Shown here: in pieces, positions 25,930-35,207 of the stretch
How positions within the stretch are numbered: position 1 is the first letter of the stretch
How the letters are laid out: every line of letters starts with the position of its first letter
Source of the DNA: JAGLOK01 sp963675575
GTDB lineage: Bacteria; Bacillota; Clostridia; Christensenellales; UMGS416
Direction of reading: 5' to 3'
NCBI GenBank assembly: GCA_963675575.1
Contig: OY776378.1
Coordinates: 682,001-746,000, forward strand
Length of the DNA: 64,000 nt
Notes under the pieces: generated by a model
The model's input: the letters and a program-made list of their open reading frames with translations, nothing else
The model's database searches: none
Told to the model about the DNA's origin: nothing
Made by a program: the position numbers and the translations under genes

Positions 25930-27163
25930 TTTTTTTTCTTACATAATAGAGAAATCAAAACACAATTGGGGGCTCAAGCTACTCTCGCTGCTTTTTGCGG
26001 TAATCCTTTGGAATTCCGCTGTTATAAGAGATAATCCTGAAGTTACCCGTACATATGATAACATTCCGATTACTGTGGTTGGCGACCAGCAACTTAAAGA
26101 AAAAGATTTGGCACTGGTTAAAAGCAGGTCCTCTTTTGCGACTACGGCAAGAGTTGTTATAAGCATCAACCGAAATGATATTGGCGATTTTGATGAAACT
26201 ACAATAGGGCTTCAGCTGGATTTGTCAAGGATTCCGGGAGTCGGTACGCATGAGATAAAACTTATATCCACATCTCAAAGTGTGCAGAAAATATATCCGG
26301 AAAGTATAACTGTGCAAGTGGATGAGAGCGCTAACAGGGTAATCCCAGTTGAATGTGAGGTTGTGGGAACCCTACCGGAAGGCTTTCATAAAGGAACTCT
26401 GTCTGTTTCACCAAACTCTATTCAGGTTTCCGGTGCAAAGTCAATTGTAGAAAAAATTGAAAAAGCCTACCTAAGATTGGATTTGACTGACAGAAAAGAA
26501 TCTGTTAATTTGCCCAAAGAGTACACTTTTATAGACAGCAACGGAAGCGCGATTGATGCTTCTGCTTTGGATGTTTCTTTTGACAGCATTGTTCTTGAAA
26601 TGAAGATTACGCCTAAAAAGGACTTGCTTATTTCGCCTTCGCTTCTTGGACAAGATGCAATAAAGGAAGGATATCAGATTTCGGGAGTGGTGGTTGAACC
26701 CAACACTATTGAAGTGACCGGGGATGCGGAGCTTCTGGAGGGGCTAACCTCTGTTCAGCTTGAGGCTATAGATATAACCGGACAGTTTGAGAATGTTTTT
26801 GTTCAGGATCTAAAAATATTGATTCCGGACGGCATCACTCTTTTGGGGGTGGAATCCGCCTCAGTATTGGTTCAGATTGAAGAAAAGATGTCGGAAGTTG
26901 TGTTTGATGATGTTGGCATCAAACTTCGCAATATTCCAGAAGGGCTTTCAGCCGTAGATTTTAACAATAAAGTAAGTATCACAGTCATAGCGCCTACTAC
27001 TGTGATAGATAATATTGCGGCCAATCATATAACGCTTTACGTTGACATGACTGGGGCTGAGGCGGGAGAGATACCTCTTCCGATATTATATGAGGCTCCT
27101 GAGGAATATAGGGTTAAAAACGTTATAATCTCTCAGAGTACAGCAACAGTAACATTAGAATAA
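25913..27163 (+). CDS. cdaR: YbbR-domain regulator CdaR
   Basis: 416 residues with one N-terminal transmembrane helix (about 17-36, GLKLLSLLFAVILWNSAV) and about four extracytoplasmic YbbR repeats (about 45-410), each an all-beta unit with patterns such as VEVVGTLPEGFHKGTL and VEPNTIEVTG. CdaR binds CdaA and modulates it. ATG 25913 is chosen for AAGGAG (25899-25904) eight bases upstream; it overlaps cdaA by 17 bases, showing tight coupling. glmM, often next, is replaced by an FAD oxidoreductase gene. Confidence 0.93.
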   Translation: MKKISSFFSYIIEKSKHNWGLKLLSLLFAVILWNSAVIRDNPEVTRTYDNIPITVVGDQQLKEKDLALVKSRSSFATTARVVISINRNDIGDFDETTIGLQLDLSRIPGVGTHEIKLISTSQSVQKIYPESITVQVDESANRVIPVECEVVGTLPEGFHKGTLSVSPNSIQVSGAKSIVEKIEKAYLRLDLTDRKESVNLPKEYTFIDSNGSAIDASALDVSFDSIVLEMKITPKKDLLISPSLLGQDAIKEGYQISGVVVEPNTIEVTGDAELLEGLTSVQLEAIDITGQFENVFVQDLKILIPDGITLLGVESASVLVQIEEKMSEVVFDDVGIKLRNIPEGLSAVDFNNKVSITVIAPTTVIDNIAANHITLYVDMTGAEAGEIPLPILYEAPEEYRVKNVIISQSTATVTLE

Positions 27164-27164
27164 C

Positions 27165-28742
27165 ATGATACGCATAACGAATGTGAAGCTAAGTATTGAT
27201 GATGATGATATGCTTAGTGCGGCATCAAAGTTTTTAAAAATTGATTCCGAAAAAATAGGCGGGATTGATATTGTTAAAAGATCGATAGACGCCCGATATA
27301 ATGATGTGAATTTTGTCTATACACTGGATGTGAAAACTTCGGTTGATGAAGACAAACTTATTTCAGCGATAAAAAACGCTACAATTTCACCAACAAGAAA
27401 ACAATGGCGCATAGAAAAGGGAAGCACCCACCTAAATTGCAGACCAATAATAATCGGCGCTGGGCCGGCTGGTCTTTTTGCCGCGCTTATATTATCCGAG
27501 TATGGATATAATCCGTTAATAATTGAACGCGGAAGGAAAGTGGCGGAAAGGGAAAAGGATATTGATTCTTTTTTTGCCGGAGGCAAGCTAAACAAAGATA
27601 GTAACATTTGCTTTGGCGAAGGGGGAGCAGGCACTTTTTCCGACGGCAAGCTAAAAACAAGAATAAGCGATCCGAGGAGCTTTTATGTTCTCGATAGCTT
27701 GAGGGAAGCCGGGGCTCCAAGCGATATTTTATATGACGCTAATCCGCACGTTGGGACAGACATCCTAAAAATAGTGATTTCAAACATAAGAAAAAAGATT
27801 GAAAACAATGGCGGGGAATTTCTTTTTGAATCTAAAGTCGATGATATACAAATAAATGGTGGGGAAATAAAAGCCGTATCAGTTGGCAAAGATAAAGTGG
27901 AAGCGGCCGTGGTAGTTTTGGCGACAGGACACTCCGCGCGCGATACATATGAGATGCTGTATGAAAAAGGCGTTGAAATGGCGCAAAAGCCGTTTGCTAT
28001 GGGTGTAAGAATTGAGCACCCGAGAGAGCTGATTGATAAAGCGTTGTACCACAGATTTGCAGGGCATAAAAAATTGGGAGCCGCAAGCTACAGCCTAAAT
28101 GTTCAGGCGGGAAAACATAAGGCGTACACCTTTTGTATGTGCCCGGGAGGAGTTGTTGTAAACTCGTCTAGCGAGGAAAACGCGCTTTGCGTAAATGGCA
28201 TGAGTTGGTTCAAGCGCGACGGGGCAAATTCGAACAGCGCCATAGTTTGCCAAATAACTCCCGAGATGACCGGTGGGAATCACCCGCTTGCAGGAATTTA
28301 TTTTCAGAGAGAGTATGAGAAAAAGGCGTTCGAATTGGGTGGCGGGAACTATAGCGTGCCTGCAATGCGGGTAAGCGACTTTCTTGAAGGCAGAAATCCG
28401 AGTGATTTTGAAACGCAGCCTACAGCAAAGCAGGGCGCCGTGCCGTGCGATATAAGCAGTGCATTGCCGCAGCAGATAAGCGAGACAATTAAGCTTGCTA
28501 TACCTGAAATGGGGAAAAAGCTTAAAGGGTTTGATATGGGCGGGGCGGTTTTAAGCGCTGTTGAATCTCGCACCTCATCACCTGTTAGGATATTGAGGGG
28601 CGAAGACTACCAGTCGGTAAATGTAGGCGGATTGTACCCGGCAGGCGAGGGCGCGGGATACTCCGGAGGAATAGTTTCCTCGGCGGTTGACGGGCTAAAG
28701 GCTGCGGAAGCTATCATTTCAAAATATTGCGCGAAAGAGTAG
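27165..28742 (+). CDS. FAD-dependent oxidoreductase (COG2509 type)
   Basis: 525 residues. A short N-terminal domain (about 1-85) precedes the FAD-binding Rossmann fold with IIGAGPAGLFAALILSEYG and the family block GEGGAGTFSDGKLKTR. The C-terminal end GGLYPAGEGAGYSGGIVSSAVDG completes the flavin site. It is an uncharacterised NAD(FAD)-dependent dehydrogenase family, common beside cdaR in Clostridia as I recall it. The start lies one base after the cdaR stop, so it belongs to the cda operon. Substrate unknown. Confidence 0.88.
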   Translation: MIRITNVKLSIDDDDMLSAASKFLKIDSEKIGGIDIVKRSIDARYNDVNFVYTLDVKTSVDEDKLISAIKNATISPTRKQWRIEKGSTHLNCRPIIIGAGPAGLFAALILSEYGYNPLIIERGRKVAEREKDIDSFFAGGKLNKDSNICFGEGGAGTFSDGKLKTRISDPRSFYVLDSLREAGAPSDILYDANPHVGTDILKIVISNIRKKIENNGGEFLFESKVDDIQINGGEIKAVSVGKDKVEAAVVVLATGHSARDTYEMLYEKGVEMAQKPFAMGVRIEHPRELIDKALYHRFAGHKKLGAASYSLNVQAGKHKAYTFCMCPGGVVVNSSSEENALCVNGMSWFKRDGANSNSAIVCQITPEMTGGNHPLAGIYFQREYEKKAFELGGGNYSVPAMRVSDFLEGRNPSDFETQPTAKQGAVPCDISSALPQQISETIKLAIPEMGKKLKGFDMGGAVLSAVESRTSSPVRILRGEDYQSVNVGGLYPAGEGAGYSGGIVSSAVDGLKAAEAIISKYCAKE

Positions 28743-28757
28743 CCGAATATAAAAACT

Positions 28758-28787
28758 TTGCTTTAAACTGGCGCGTTATGTTAAAAT
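28758..28787 (+). promoter_or_regulatory. Promoter for the small membrane protein/ATPase pair
   Basis: TTGCTT (28758-28763), 18 bases, TAAAAT (28782-28787) with TG at 28779-28780 forming an extended -10. Confidence 0.5.
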
Positions 28788-28833
28788 AGCGTCATTGAGA
28801 AAGTTTTATAAGCTTATTGAAAGGATAAAATAA

Positions 28834-29142
28834 ATGTTGGATAAAATGGCTGAATGGGGCATTGTCAAATACTTCGGCTCGCTGATAAATCCCGATACTT
28901 TGGGCAAAAGATTAAATAAGATTTTGGAGCTTTACCAAAACAACGCTTTTATGAGAGCGGCGAAGCGTTTGTTTTTATGGGCTGTTATTATAATATTAGT
29001 TGCAACGATAATAGATTTGACATTTTATTGGTTGCGCCCGGAACAGAAAGAGACTATTGAAAAGGTGAAAGCCTTCATTATTGAATATAAAGAAAAGCTA
29101 TTGAACAAAAACGGTTCAAGAGGAAGGCAAAGAAAAAGATAA
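28834..29142 (+). CDS. Small single-span membrane protein, unknown
   Basis: 102 residues: an amphipathic N-terminal part (about 1-45), one transmembrane helix (about 47-69, LFLWAVIIILVATIIDLTFYW) and a basic tail ending GRQRKR. No family is recognised. Its stop overlaps the start of the MinD-like ATPase (TAATG), so the two are translated together and the protein may be the membrane partner of that ATPase; this is inference from coupling. Confidence 0.7.
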   Translation: MLDKMAEWGIVKYFGSLINPDTLGKRLNKILELYQNNAFMRAAKRLFLWAVIIILVATIIDLTFYWLRPEQKETIEKVKAFIIEYKEKLLNKNGSRGRQRKR

Positions 29143-29822
29143 TGGCGAAAATGACAATTTATATGGGTCACTATGGCTCAGGAAAAACCGAGCTTTCGCT
29201 TGCGAAAGCTTTTTTGCTATCGAGTCAAGGATATCCGGTGACTCTGGTAGATCTGGACATTGTTAATCCATATTTCCGCTCGGGCGAGCAAAAAGAAAAG
29301 CTTAATGAAAAAAAAATCAAGGTGATTATGCCAAACTTTGAGGGAACTAATGTGGATGTGCCCTCCCTTCCTGCTGAAATTAATTCTGTGTTTGACAATG
29401 ATGATAGTTGCATTGTGTTTGATGTTGGAGGGTCTCCTTCGGGGGCTACGGCGCTCGGAAGATACACCAGCAAAATAAAAGAGTGCGATTATGAAACGAT
29501 ATTAGTTGTAAACACTCTTCGACCATTCACATCAACTGCCGAAGACATTGTTGAAATGGCGAGAGCAATTGAAGCAAAAAGTAGATTAAAAATACATAAG
29601 TTTATAAATAACACAAACGCAGCATATGCCACGACCTCTGAAATGGTTGAACAATCCCAGAAAATCGTCGAAAAAGCGGCTGAGATTCTCGATTCTAAAG
29701 TTACCGCCATTACTGCGCTTCCTCAAGTTGTTTCAGGTTTGTCAGATAGTTTTAAAAAGAAATATGGAAATCTGATAGAACCGATTACACTTTATATGCG
29801 CCCGCAATGGATGGACGAATGA
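29142..29822 (+). CDS. MinD/ParA-like P-loop ATPase
   Basis: 226 residues. The P-loop reads GHYGSGKTE rather than the deviant KGGxGKT of true MinD, followed by VDLDIVNPYFRS (switch-type aspartates) and IVFDVGGSPSGA (Walker B). This resembles the CobQ/MinD-like nucleotide-binding proteins often found beside Fe-S oxidoreductase genes. With the membrane protein before it and the Vor/Kor operon 240 bases downstream, a role in maturation or placement of that Fe-S enzyme is possible but unproven. Confidence 0.8.
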   Translation: MAKMTIYMGHYGSGKTELSLAKAFLLSSQGYPVTLVDLDIVNPYFRSGEQKEKLNEKKIKVIMPNFEGTNVDVPSLPAEINSVFDNDDSCIVFDVGGSPSGATALGRYTSKIKECDYETILVVNTLRPFTSTAEDIVEMARAIEAKSRLKIHKFINNTNAAYATTSEMVEQSQKIVEKAAEILDSKVTAITALPQVVSGLSDSFKKKYGNLIEPITLYMRPQWMDE

Positions 29823-29980
29823 GGGGTTAAGCAGTTTATCTTGATTTTACAATGGACTTCAGTTATCAAGACATTTAAAGAAATTTATGCCAAAATCATA
29901 CTGAGAAAATCAAGTTTAGCTAAAGAAAATTAAACGAAATTGGTATTTATATTTATATTGTTAACTGAAAGTTCACACTT

Positions 29981-30009
29981 TTGGCATTTGCAATATTATA
30001 AAGTATAAT
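29981..30009 (+). promoter_or_regulatory. Promoter of the 2-oxoacid oxidoreductase operon
   Basis: TTGGCA (29981-29986), exactly 17 bases, TATAAT (30004-30009). The leader to the ferredoxin gene is about 50 bases. Confidence 0.75.
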
Positions 30010-30064
30010 AGTGTTCGTTAGAGCATCAAATATTTTCATAATTAAACAAAAAAGGCGGATGTAA

Positions 30065-30271
30065 ATGCCAAAAGTTATTATCGATATCAACAGATGTAAA
30101 GGATGCGGCCTGTGTGTTGAGGCATGCCCGAAAGACATCTTAAAGTTGGACAGCAAGAAATTAAATAACAAAGGATACCATCCTTCATCGTGTATAGATA
30201 TGGATGCGTGCATTGGTTGCGCTTTTTGCGCGACTATGTGTCCTGACATATGCATAACTGTGGAAAAATAA
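30065..30271 (+). CDS. vorD: Two-[4Fe-4S] ferredoxin subunit of 2-oxoacid:ferredoxin oxidoreductase
   Basis: A 68-residue ferredoxin with two full CxxCxxCxxxCP motifs, CKGCGLCVEACP and CIGCAFCATMCP. It carries electrons from the thiamine diphosphate site of the oxidoreductase to free ferredoxin. It opens a four-gene operon in the order delta, alpha, beta, gamma typical of VorDBAC/KorDABC. The start at 30065 follows AAAAGGCGG. Confidence 0.92.
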   Translation: MPKVIIDINRCKGCGLCVEACPKDILKLDSKKLNNKGYHPSSCIDMDACIGCAFCATMCPDICITVEK

Positions 30272-30379
30272 AAGAATTTTAATCATATTAAATCAAACAC
30301 ATCAAAGCAGTAATAGCGGCAAAATTTTTTTTGATTGGATATTCGCTATGTGATTGATTACTTCTTTTTGGAGGCAATA

Positions 30380-31444
30380 ATGAAAAGACAATTATTAAAA
30401 GGCAATGAAGCTATTGCTGAAGCCGCTATAATGGCGGGATGCAGATATTTCTTCGGATATCCTATCACACCTCAAAACCAAATACCGGAATATATGTCAA
30501 GGAGAATGCCCCAGGTGGATGGTTGTTTTCTGCAGGCGGAAAGTGAATTAGCCGCCATTAACATGGTATATGGGGCGGCCGGAGCCGGAGCCCGTGCAAT
30601 GACATCGTCTTCGTCCCCGGGGATTTCCCTCAAACAGGAAGGAATTTCATACATCGCAGGGGCGGAGCTTCCTTGTTTAATAGTAAATATTGTGCGCGGA
30701 GGGCCTGGGTTGGGAGGCATTCAACCTGCTCAATCCGACTATTTCCAAGCTACGCGCGGCGGCGGTCACGGCGACTATCGCACGGTGGTGCTCGCACCTT
30801 CATCAGTCCAAGAGGCAGTTGAGCTTACAATGGAGGGCTTTGATATAGCCGATGAATACAGAGTGCCTGTTTTGCTTTTGGGCGACGGCATGTTGGGGCA
30901 AATGATGGAGCCTGTGGAATTTGGAACATACACACCGAGAAAGCCGGTAGATAAACCCTGGGCTACGGACGGAACGAATAATTCCAGGAAGCCAAACATA
31001 ATCAATTCTCTTTATATTGACCCGGAAGACTTAGAGGAAGTAAACAGAAGACTGTTTGCGAAATATGAAAAGATAACACAGAATGAAATAAAGTATGAAA
31101 CATATAATACCGAAGATTGTGAAGTACTGATTGTCGCTTATGGAACAACAGCGAGGATAGTGAAAAGCGCAATAGGTATGGCTGAAAAGCAGGGTGTTAA
31201 AATCGGATTGCTAAGGCCGATAACACTGTGGCCGTATCCTTATGATGTACTGCATGAAATTGCTTCTCAAGAAAGCGTTAAAAATGTTGTTAGCGTTGAG
31301 CTTTCAGGCGGTCAAATGGTTGACGATGTTAAAATCGGCGTTAATGGAATTAAGCCTGTTTCGTTCTTTGGCAGAACTGGCGGAGTCGTGTTTATGCCGG
31401 AAGAAGTTTTGGAAGCCGTGCTTAACATCAAAGGAGGCAAATGA
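30380..31444 (+). CDS. vorB: 2-oxoacid:ferredoxin oxidoreductase alpha subunit (VorB/KorA)
   Basis: A 354-residue alpha subunit with GNEAIAEAAIMAGCRYFFGYPITPQ, ESELAAINM and TSSSSPGISL, the pyrimidine-binding and CoA-side blocks of the POR superfamily, then a C-terminal transketolase-like domain. The enzyme oxidatively decarboxylates a branched 2-oxoacid or 2-oxoglutarate to acyl-CoA with reduced ferredoxin; VorB-like length without a fused gamma domain favours the Vor/Kor class over pyruvate oxidoreductase. ATG 30380 is preceded by GGAGG (30370-30374). Substrate choice is uncertain. Confidence 0.92.
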   Translation: MKRQLLKGNEAIAEAAIMAGCRYFFGYPITPQNQIPEYMSRRMPQVDGCFLQAESELAAINMVYGAAGAGARAMTSSSSPGISLKQEGISYIAGAELPCLIVNIVRGGPGLGGIQPAQSDYFQATRGGGHGDYRTVVLAPSSVQEAVELTMEGFDIADEYRVPVLLLGDGMLGQMMEPVEFGTYTPRKPVDKPWATDGTNNSRKPNIINSLYIDPEDLEEVNRRLFAKYEKITQNEIKYETYNTEDCEVLIVAYGTTARIVKSAIGMAEKQGVKIGLLRPITLWPYPYDVLHEIASQESVKNVVSVELSGGQMVDDVKIGVNGIKPVSFFGRTGGVVFMPEEVLEAVLNIKGGK

Positions 31445-32181
31445 TGGCTGTAGTATTTGAAAAAACAAAAATGCTAACCGATGTTCCAATGCACTATTGC
31501 CCCGGATGTACGCATGGCATTTCACACAGATTGGTTGCAGAATGCTTGGAAGAGCTTGGCGTTGGCGGACAAACCATAGGCGTTGCGCCTGTAGGCTGCG
31601 CTGTGTTTGCGTATAATTATTTTAACTGCGACATGCATGAAGCCGCGCATGGAAGAGCTCCGGCGGTTGCAACCGGAATAAAGCGTGTTCATCCGGACAA
31701 AATTGTTTTCACCTATCAGGGTGATGGAGATTTGGCGTCAATTGGAGCGGCTGAAATAGTTCACGCCGCGGCAAGGGGCGAAAATATTACTGTAATATTT
31801 ATAAACAACGCTATTTACGGAATGACCGGAGGGCAGATGGCTCCTACCACTTTGGAGGGGCAGGTTACGACCACATCTCCATATGGGCGCGATCCGGCCC
31901 ACTGCGGAAGTCCGGTAAAAGTAAGCGAAATGCTCGCCCAACTTGAAGGCCCCACATATATAGAGCGAGTGGCGCTCAACAATGTTAAAAATACAAGAGC
32001 CGCGAAAAAGGCCATTAAAAAAGCTTTTGAAACGCAGATTGCGGGCAAAGGATTTTCACTTATAGAGGTGCTTTCAACTTGCTCTACAAACTGGGGAATG
32101 TCCCCGGTTGAAAGCATGACGTGGCTGGAGGAGAACATGATACCCTATTATCCTCTTGGCGTGTTCAAAGGAGGGGAATGA
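31441..32181 (+). CDS. 2-oxoacid:ferredoxin oxidoreductase beta subunit, thiamine diphosphate-binding
   Basis: A 246-residue beta subunit. MHYCPGCTHGISHRL is the conserved Cys region, and GDGDLASIG...NNAIYGMTGGQ is the thiamine diphosphate/Mg motif (GDG-x24-28-NN). It overlaps the alpha subunit by four bases (ATGA), preceded by AGGAGG. It forms the active site with the alpha chain. Confidence 0.93.
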   Translation: MMAVVFEKTKMLTDVPMHYCPGCTHGISHRLVAECLEELGVGGQTIGVAPVGCAVFAYNYFNCDMHEAAHGRAPAVATGIKRVHPDKIVFTYQGDGDLASIGAAEIVHAAARGENITVIFINNAIYGMTGGQMAPTTLEGQVTTTSPYGRDPAHCGSPVKVSEMLAQLEGPTYIERVALNNVKNTRAAKKAIKKAFETQIAGKGFSLIEVLSTCSTNWGMSPVESMTWLEENMIPYYPLGVFKGGE

Positions 32182-32182
32182 A

Positions 32183-32716
32183 ATGACTGAGAAAATCATT
32201 ATCGCCGGATTCGGCGGTCAGGGGATTATGTCGCTTGGGCAGATGCTTTGCTATTCCGGAATGCAGGAAGGAAAAGAGGTTTCATGGCTTCCGTCATATG
32301 GTCCTGAGATGCGCGGAGGAACCGCAAACTGCCATGTAATCATTTCTGAGGAAGATGTTGCTTCACCCATCGTTTCGGTGGCTGATGCTGTTGTGGCGAT
32401 GAACTTGCCTTCTTTGGACAAGTTTGAAAGCAGGGTGAAACCGGGCGGAAAGCTTTTTATAAATTCTTCGCTTATAGAAAAAAAAGCAACGAGGGAAGAC
32501 ATTGATGTATATTATATTCCAGCAAATGATGTCGCTTTAGAGTTGGGAAACGATCGAGTTGCGGGAATGGTGATACTCGGGGCCTACCTCAAAAAGTCGG
32601 GAACTGTTGCGCCGGAAAGCGTGATAGAATCTCTTAAAAAGGTGCTGGGCAAGAAAAAAGAAGGATTAATTCCGATAAATAAAGAAGCTCTCGAAAAAGG
32701 AGCTTCCCTGATGTAG
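32183..32716 (+). CDS. 2-oxoacid:ferredoxin oxidoreductase gamma subunit
   Basis: A 177-residue gamma subunit with the standard opening IIIAGFGGQGIMSLGQ, then SYGPEMRGGTANCHV. It completes the four-subunit complex. ATG 32183 is chosen for GGAGG (32172-32176); a further upstream TTG would overlap the beta gene. A hairpin terminator follows. Confidence 0.92.
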   Translation: MTEKIIIAGFGGQGIMSLGQMLCYSGMQEGKEVSWLPSYGPEMRGGTANCHVIISEEDVASPIVSVADAVVAMNLPSLDKFESRVKPGGKLFINSSLIEKKATREDIDVYYIPANDVALELGNDRVAGMVILGAYLKKSGTVAPESVIESLKKVLGKKKEGLIPINKEALEKGASLM

Positions 32717-32736
32717 AATTTTATTAAATAGTGATG

Positions 32737-32762
32737 AAAAGCAGTCGAGAGGTTGCTTTTTT
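32737..32762 (+). terminator. Terminator of the 2-oxoacid oxidoreductase operon
   Basis: AAAAGCAGTC (32737-32746), a GAGA loop, and GGTTGCTTTT (32751-32760) pair over 10 bp with two G-U pairs, followed by T. Confidence 0.8.
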
Positions 32763-32854
32763 ATTTCAACATAATACTATTATATTAGCATACAAAAAGA
32801 CATTGGCATGTTCTGATATGGATGGTTTGAGATAATTAATATTGAAAAATAATG

Positions 32855-33058
32855 TTATTTTGATATAAGAGCGGGATTAAGTATCGCAAGTATTCCAAAG
32901 GCTATCAAAGCAGCCCCGATAATCGCGTAAATAATTCTTACAGGACCTTGTCCCATTTTTGCTGAGTATTTTTTTGCTCTGCCCCAATTTATGCCCAAGG
33001 CACCGTTGACGACAAGGAAATATGTTCCTATAACTATTAATAAAATCTGAACAAACAT
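32855..33058 (-). CDS. Small two-helix membrane protein (Imm17-like)
   Basis: 67 residues with two transmembrane helices (about 2-22 and 42-64) joined by a basic loop, NWGRAKKYSAKMGQGPVRI. The shape and the G-x-R-I-x-Y-x-I-x-G pattern before helix 2 resemble Imm17-type small membrane proteins, but no toxin gene is adjacent, so immunity function is doubtful. It has its own ribosome site (AAAGGAGAT). Confidence 0.6.
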   Translation of the reverse strand: MFVQILLIVIGTYFLVVNGALGINWGRAKKYSAKMGQGPVRIIYAIIGAALIAFGILAILNPALISK

Positions 33059-33279
33059 AAATATCTCCTTTGCATTTAAATATTTCTACCGCATACTTAT
33101 AATAGCACCAAATAAAGGTGTGTGCAAAACAGAAGTTTTATGGGGGGAAAGCTATACAAAGCCAGATAAAATTGATATAACACAAAGAATATATTTGTTT
33201 ATTTTACAATAATATGTTTTAATAATAGATAAGAATATTTCGTAAAAACCTTTTATTAAGACATTGGAGAGTGATGTAG

Positions 33280-35115
33280 ATGAATTGCAAAAAATGTGAC
33301 TTTGAATTAGTTCAAGGGCAGGATATTTGCCCAAGATGCGGCGCTTCACAAATGGGGACAGATGACAATTCACAAGGAATCTCTATGGAATTGCCACCGA
33401 TGGGTTCATCAAATGCGGCGGCGGTAAACAAACCCGCGAATAGCGCAAAAAGTAAAGCTGAAGCTTCTAAAGAAAAAACGGAAGCAGCTAAGAAAACAGT
33501 AAAAGAAGCTGCGCAAAAGGCAAAAAAATCAGTTGAGAAGACTGCGAAAAAAGTAAAGAAAGTTTCCAAGGAAACAGCAGACAGTATAGGCGATGCTGCT
33601 CAGGATGTAGCTGAAACGGCTAAAAACGGAGGCAGCAAAGCTTGGCTTTATGCAATTATCGGAGTTGCCGCAGCAGTTGTTTTGCTAATAGTTGGATATC
33701 TTGTCATTGCATATGAACCAAAAGGCGCAGAGAAAATGCAGTCGGTTATTCTTGCCGCGACGGAGGATGAAGTTTTTCTTGTTGAGGGCGACCAAATGAC
33801 CTCAATCATAGAAATTCCAGAGGGCATTTACGCGAGAGAGATAATAACCCCAATAAACAGCAACAGCTTTTATCTTATTTCAGACGCTGAATATGATGAA
33901 GATATTGGAGAACCCATAGGAGATCTTCTTTATCTAAAGGCAAACGGCAAAGATGAGGAAATAGACAGCGATGTAATCGTAGGTTCTCAGAAAATCGTAG
34001 GCGGAATTCTATGGTATGAGAGAGCTGATAAAGACGAAAAGATCGTTTGCTGCTATGACGGCAAAAAAATCACCGAAGTTATTGCCGAAGAAGAGTTGAA
34101 CACTTGGATTGGCACCGATAAAGCGGGGAAAGCCTATTATACTTTGATGGATAAAGATGATTATGCTACAGAAGTGTTTGTTGCTGAAAATGACGACAGC
34201 GAATCAATTATGGACGAAGCGCAAATTATCACTGTTAGCAGTGACTTTAAAAAATTACTGCTGAGCACAGAGGATAAAGGTGAGACCACGATTCACATTT
34301 TTGACGGCAAAGATGATTTTGAAGTCATGGATGATGTCCAGGATGTTGTTGTTGGAGCAGACACATTTGATATGCTTGTAATTGCCGACGCAGATGATAT
34401 GGTTCTTTATTACATCCCCTATGGCAAGGAGGAGATTGAAATAGACGATGAAGTGGAAGAAATCGTTCCTCTTTCAATGAGCTATTATAAATACTCCATA
34501 GACAATTTGGGAGACAAAATATATTATGGCAAAGACGATGATTTGTATGTGGCTGATTTTAAAGGCAAAGAAACTGAGAGAATTCTAAAAAATTATGAAG
34601 ATACAGATGTTATTGGTCTGGACGAAGACACAAAAGTCTTAACATATGTTGATGATGATGAAGTTATAATGTTTAATCTTGATAATCTAAAGGAAGAATC
34701 AGTTGAGCTTCCAGATGCTAATGATTTAAGCTCTTATGATATAGCGATAGTAGGCAACTGGTATGTTTACAGAACCGATGAAAACAAAGAGATTTTCGCT
34801 TATAGTGGAAAAGGAGATGCTATTGAGCTTTTTGATGACGGAGAGGAAGTTATAGACTTTGAGGCGTTCATGGATAAGTATGTCATATGGCAGAATATTG
34901 ACGACGAGTTAATATTGTCTCAAATGAAAGAAGACACGGCTGAAGAAATTGGCGATGATGTTTACAGCTTTTGGCCAACCGAAGATGGACAGATTTACTT
35001 CTTAAGTGACTATGAAGACGGCGAAGGTGATTTATACTATATCGCCAAAGCGGGTAAGGATGCAGAAAAGATAGAAAAGAATATAACGAACCTATTCTTC
35101 CTGTATTACGAATAA
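33280..35115 (+). CDS. Zinc-ribbon, single-span membrane protein with large acidic outer domain
   Basis: 611 residues. A zinc ribbon (CKKCDFELVQGQDICPRCG, residues 3-21) starts the cytoplasmic part, followed by a Lys/Ala/Glu-rich helical stretch (about 45-115; repeated AAKKTVKEAAQKAKKSVEK-like units as in LEA or apolipoprotein helices), one transmembrane helix (about 124-146) and about 465 outer residues. The outer part is acidic, with repeated strand pairs such as DDLYVADFKGKE and GDLYYIAKAGKD, suggesting a DUF5050-like beta-propeller. The zinc ribbon plus span layout recurs in Firmicutes surface proteins of unknown role. It stands alone with its own terminator. Confidence 0.75.
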   Translation: MNCKKCDFELVQGQDICPRCGASQMGTDDNSQGISMELPPMGSSNAAAVNKPANSAKSKAEASKEKTEAAKKTVKEAAQKAKKSVEKTAKKVKKVSKETADSIGDAAQDVAETAKNGGSKAWLYAIIGVAAAVVLLIVGYLVIAYEPKGAEKMQSVILAATEDEVFLVEGDQMTSIIEIPEGIYAREIITPINSNSFYLISDAEYDEDIGEPIGDLLYLKANGKDEEIDSDVIVGSQKIVGGILWYERADKDEKIVCCYDGKKITEVIAEEELNTWIGTDKAGKAYYTLMDKDDYATEVFVAENDDSESIMDEAQIITVSSDFKKLLLSTEDKGETTIHIFDGKDDFEVMDDVQDVVVGADTFDMLVIADADDMVLYYIPYGKEEIEIDDEVEEIVPLSMSYYKYSIDNLGDKIYYGKDDDLYVADFKGKETERILKNYEDTDVIGLDEDTKVLTYVDDDEVIMFNLDNLKEESVELPDANDLSSYDIAIVGNWYVYRTDENKEIFAYSGKGDAIELFDDGEEVIDFEAFMDKYVIWQNIDDELILSQMKEDTAEEIGDDVYSFWPTEDGQIYFLSDYEDGEGDLYYIAKAGKDAEKIEKNITNLFFLYYE

Positions 35116-35137
35116 TTAAAAAGTAATAATATAGAAT

Positions 35138-35175
35138 AAAACATCCGAAATTTTGCAATTTCGGATGTTTTTTTA
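35138..35175. terminator. Strong terminator after the zinc-ribbon gene
   Basis: AAAACATCCGAAATT (35138-35152) and AATTTCGGATGTTTT (35157-35171) form a 15-bp stem with a TTGC loop and a T-run. It may also stop the minus-strand operon arriving from the right. Confidence 0.92.
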
Positions 35176-35207
35176 TATTTGTCGATTTTTCAAATCGTTG
35201 CATCTTG

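Noticed and set aside
32855..33058. Toxin-immunity locus based on the Imm17-like protein
   Set aside because: No toxin, secretion gene or polymorphic repeat lies nearby; small two-helix proteins of this shape also occur alone.
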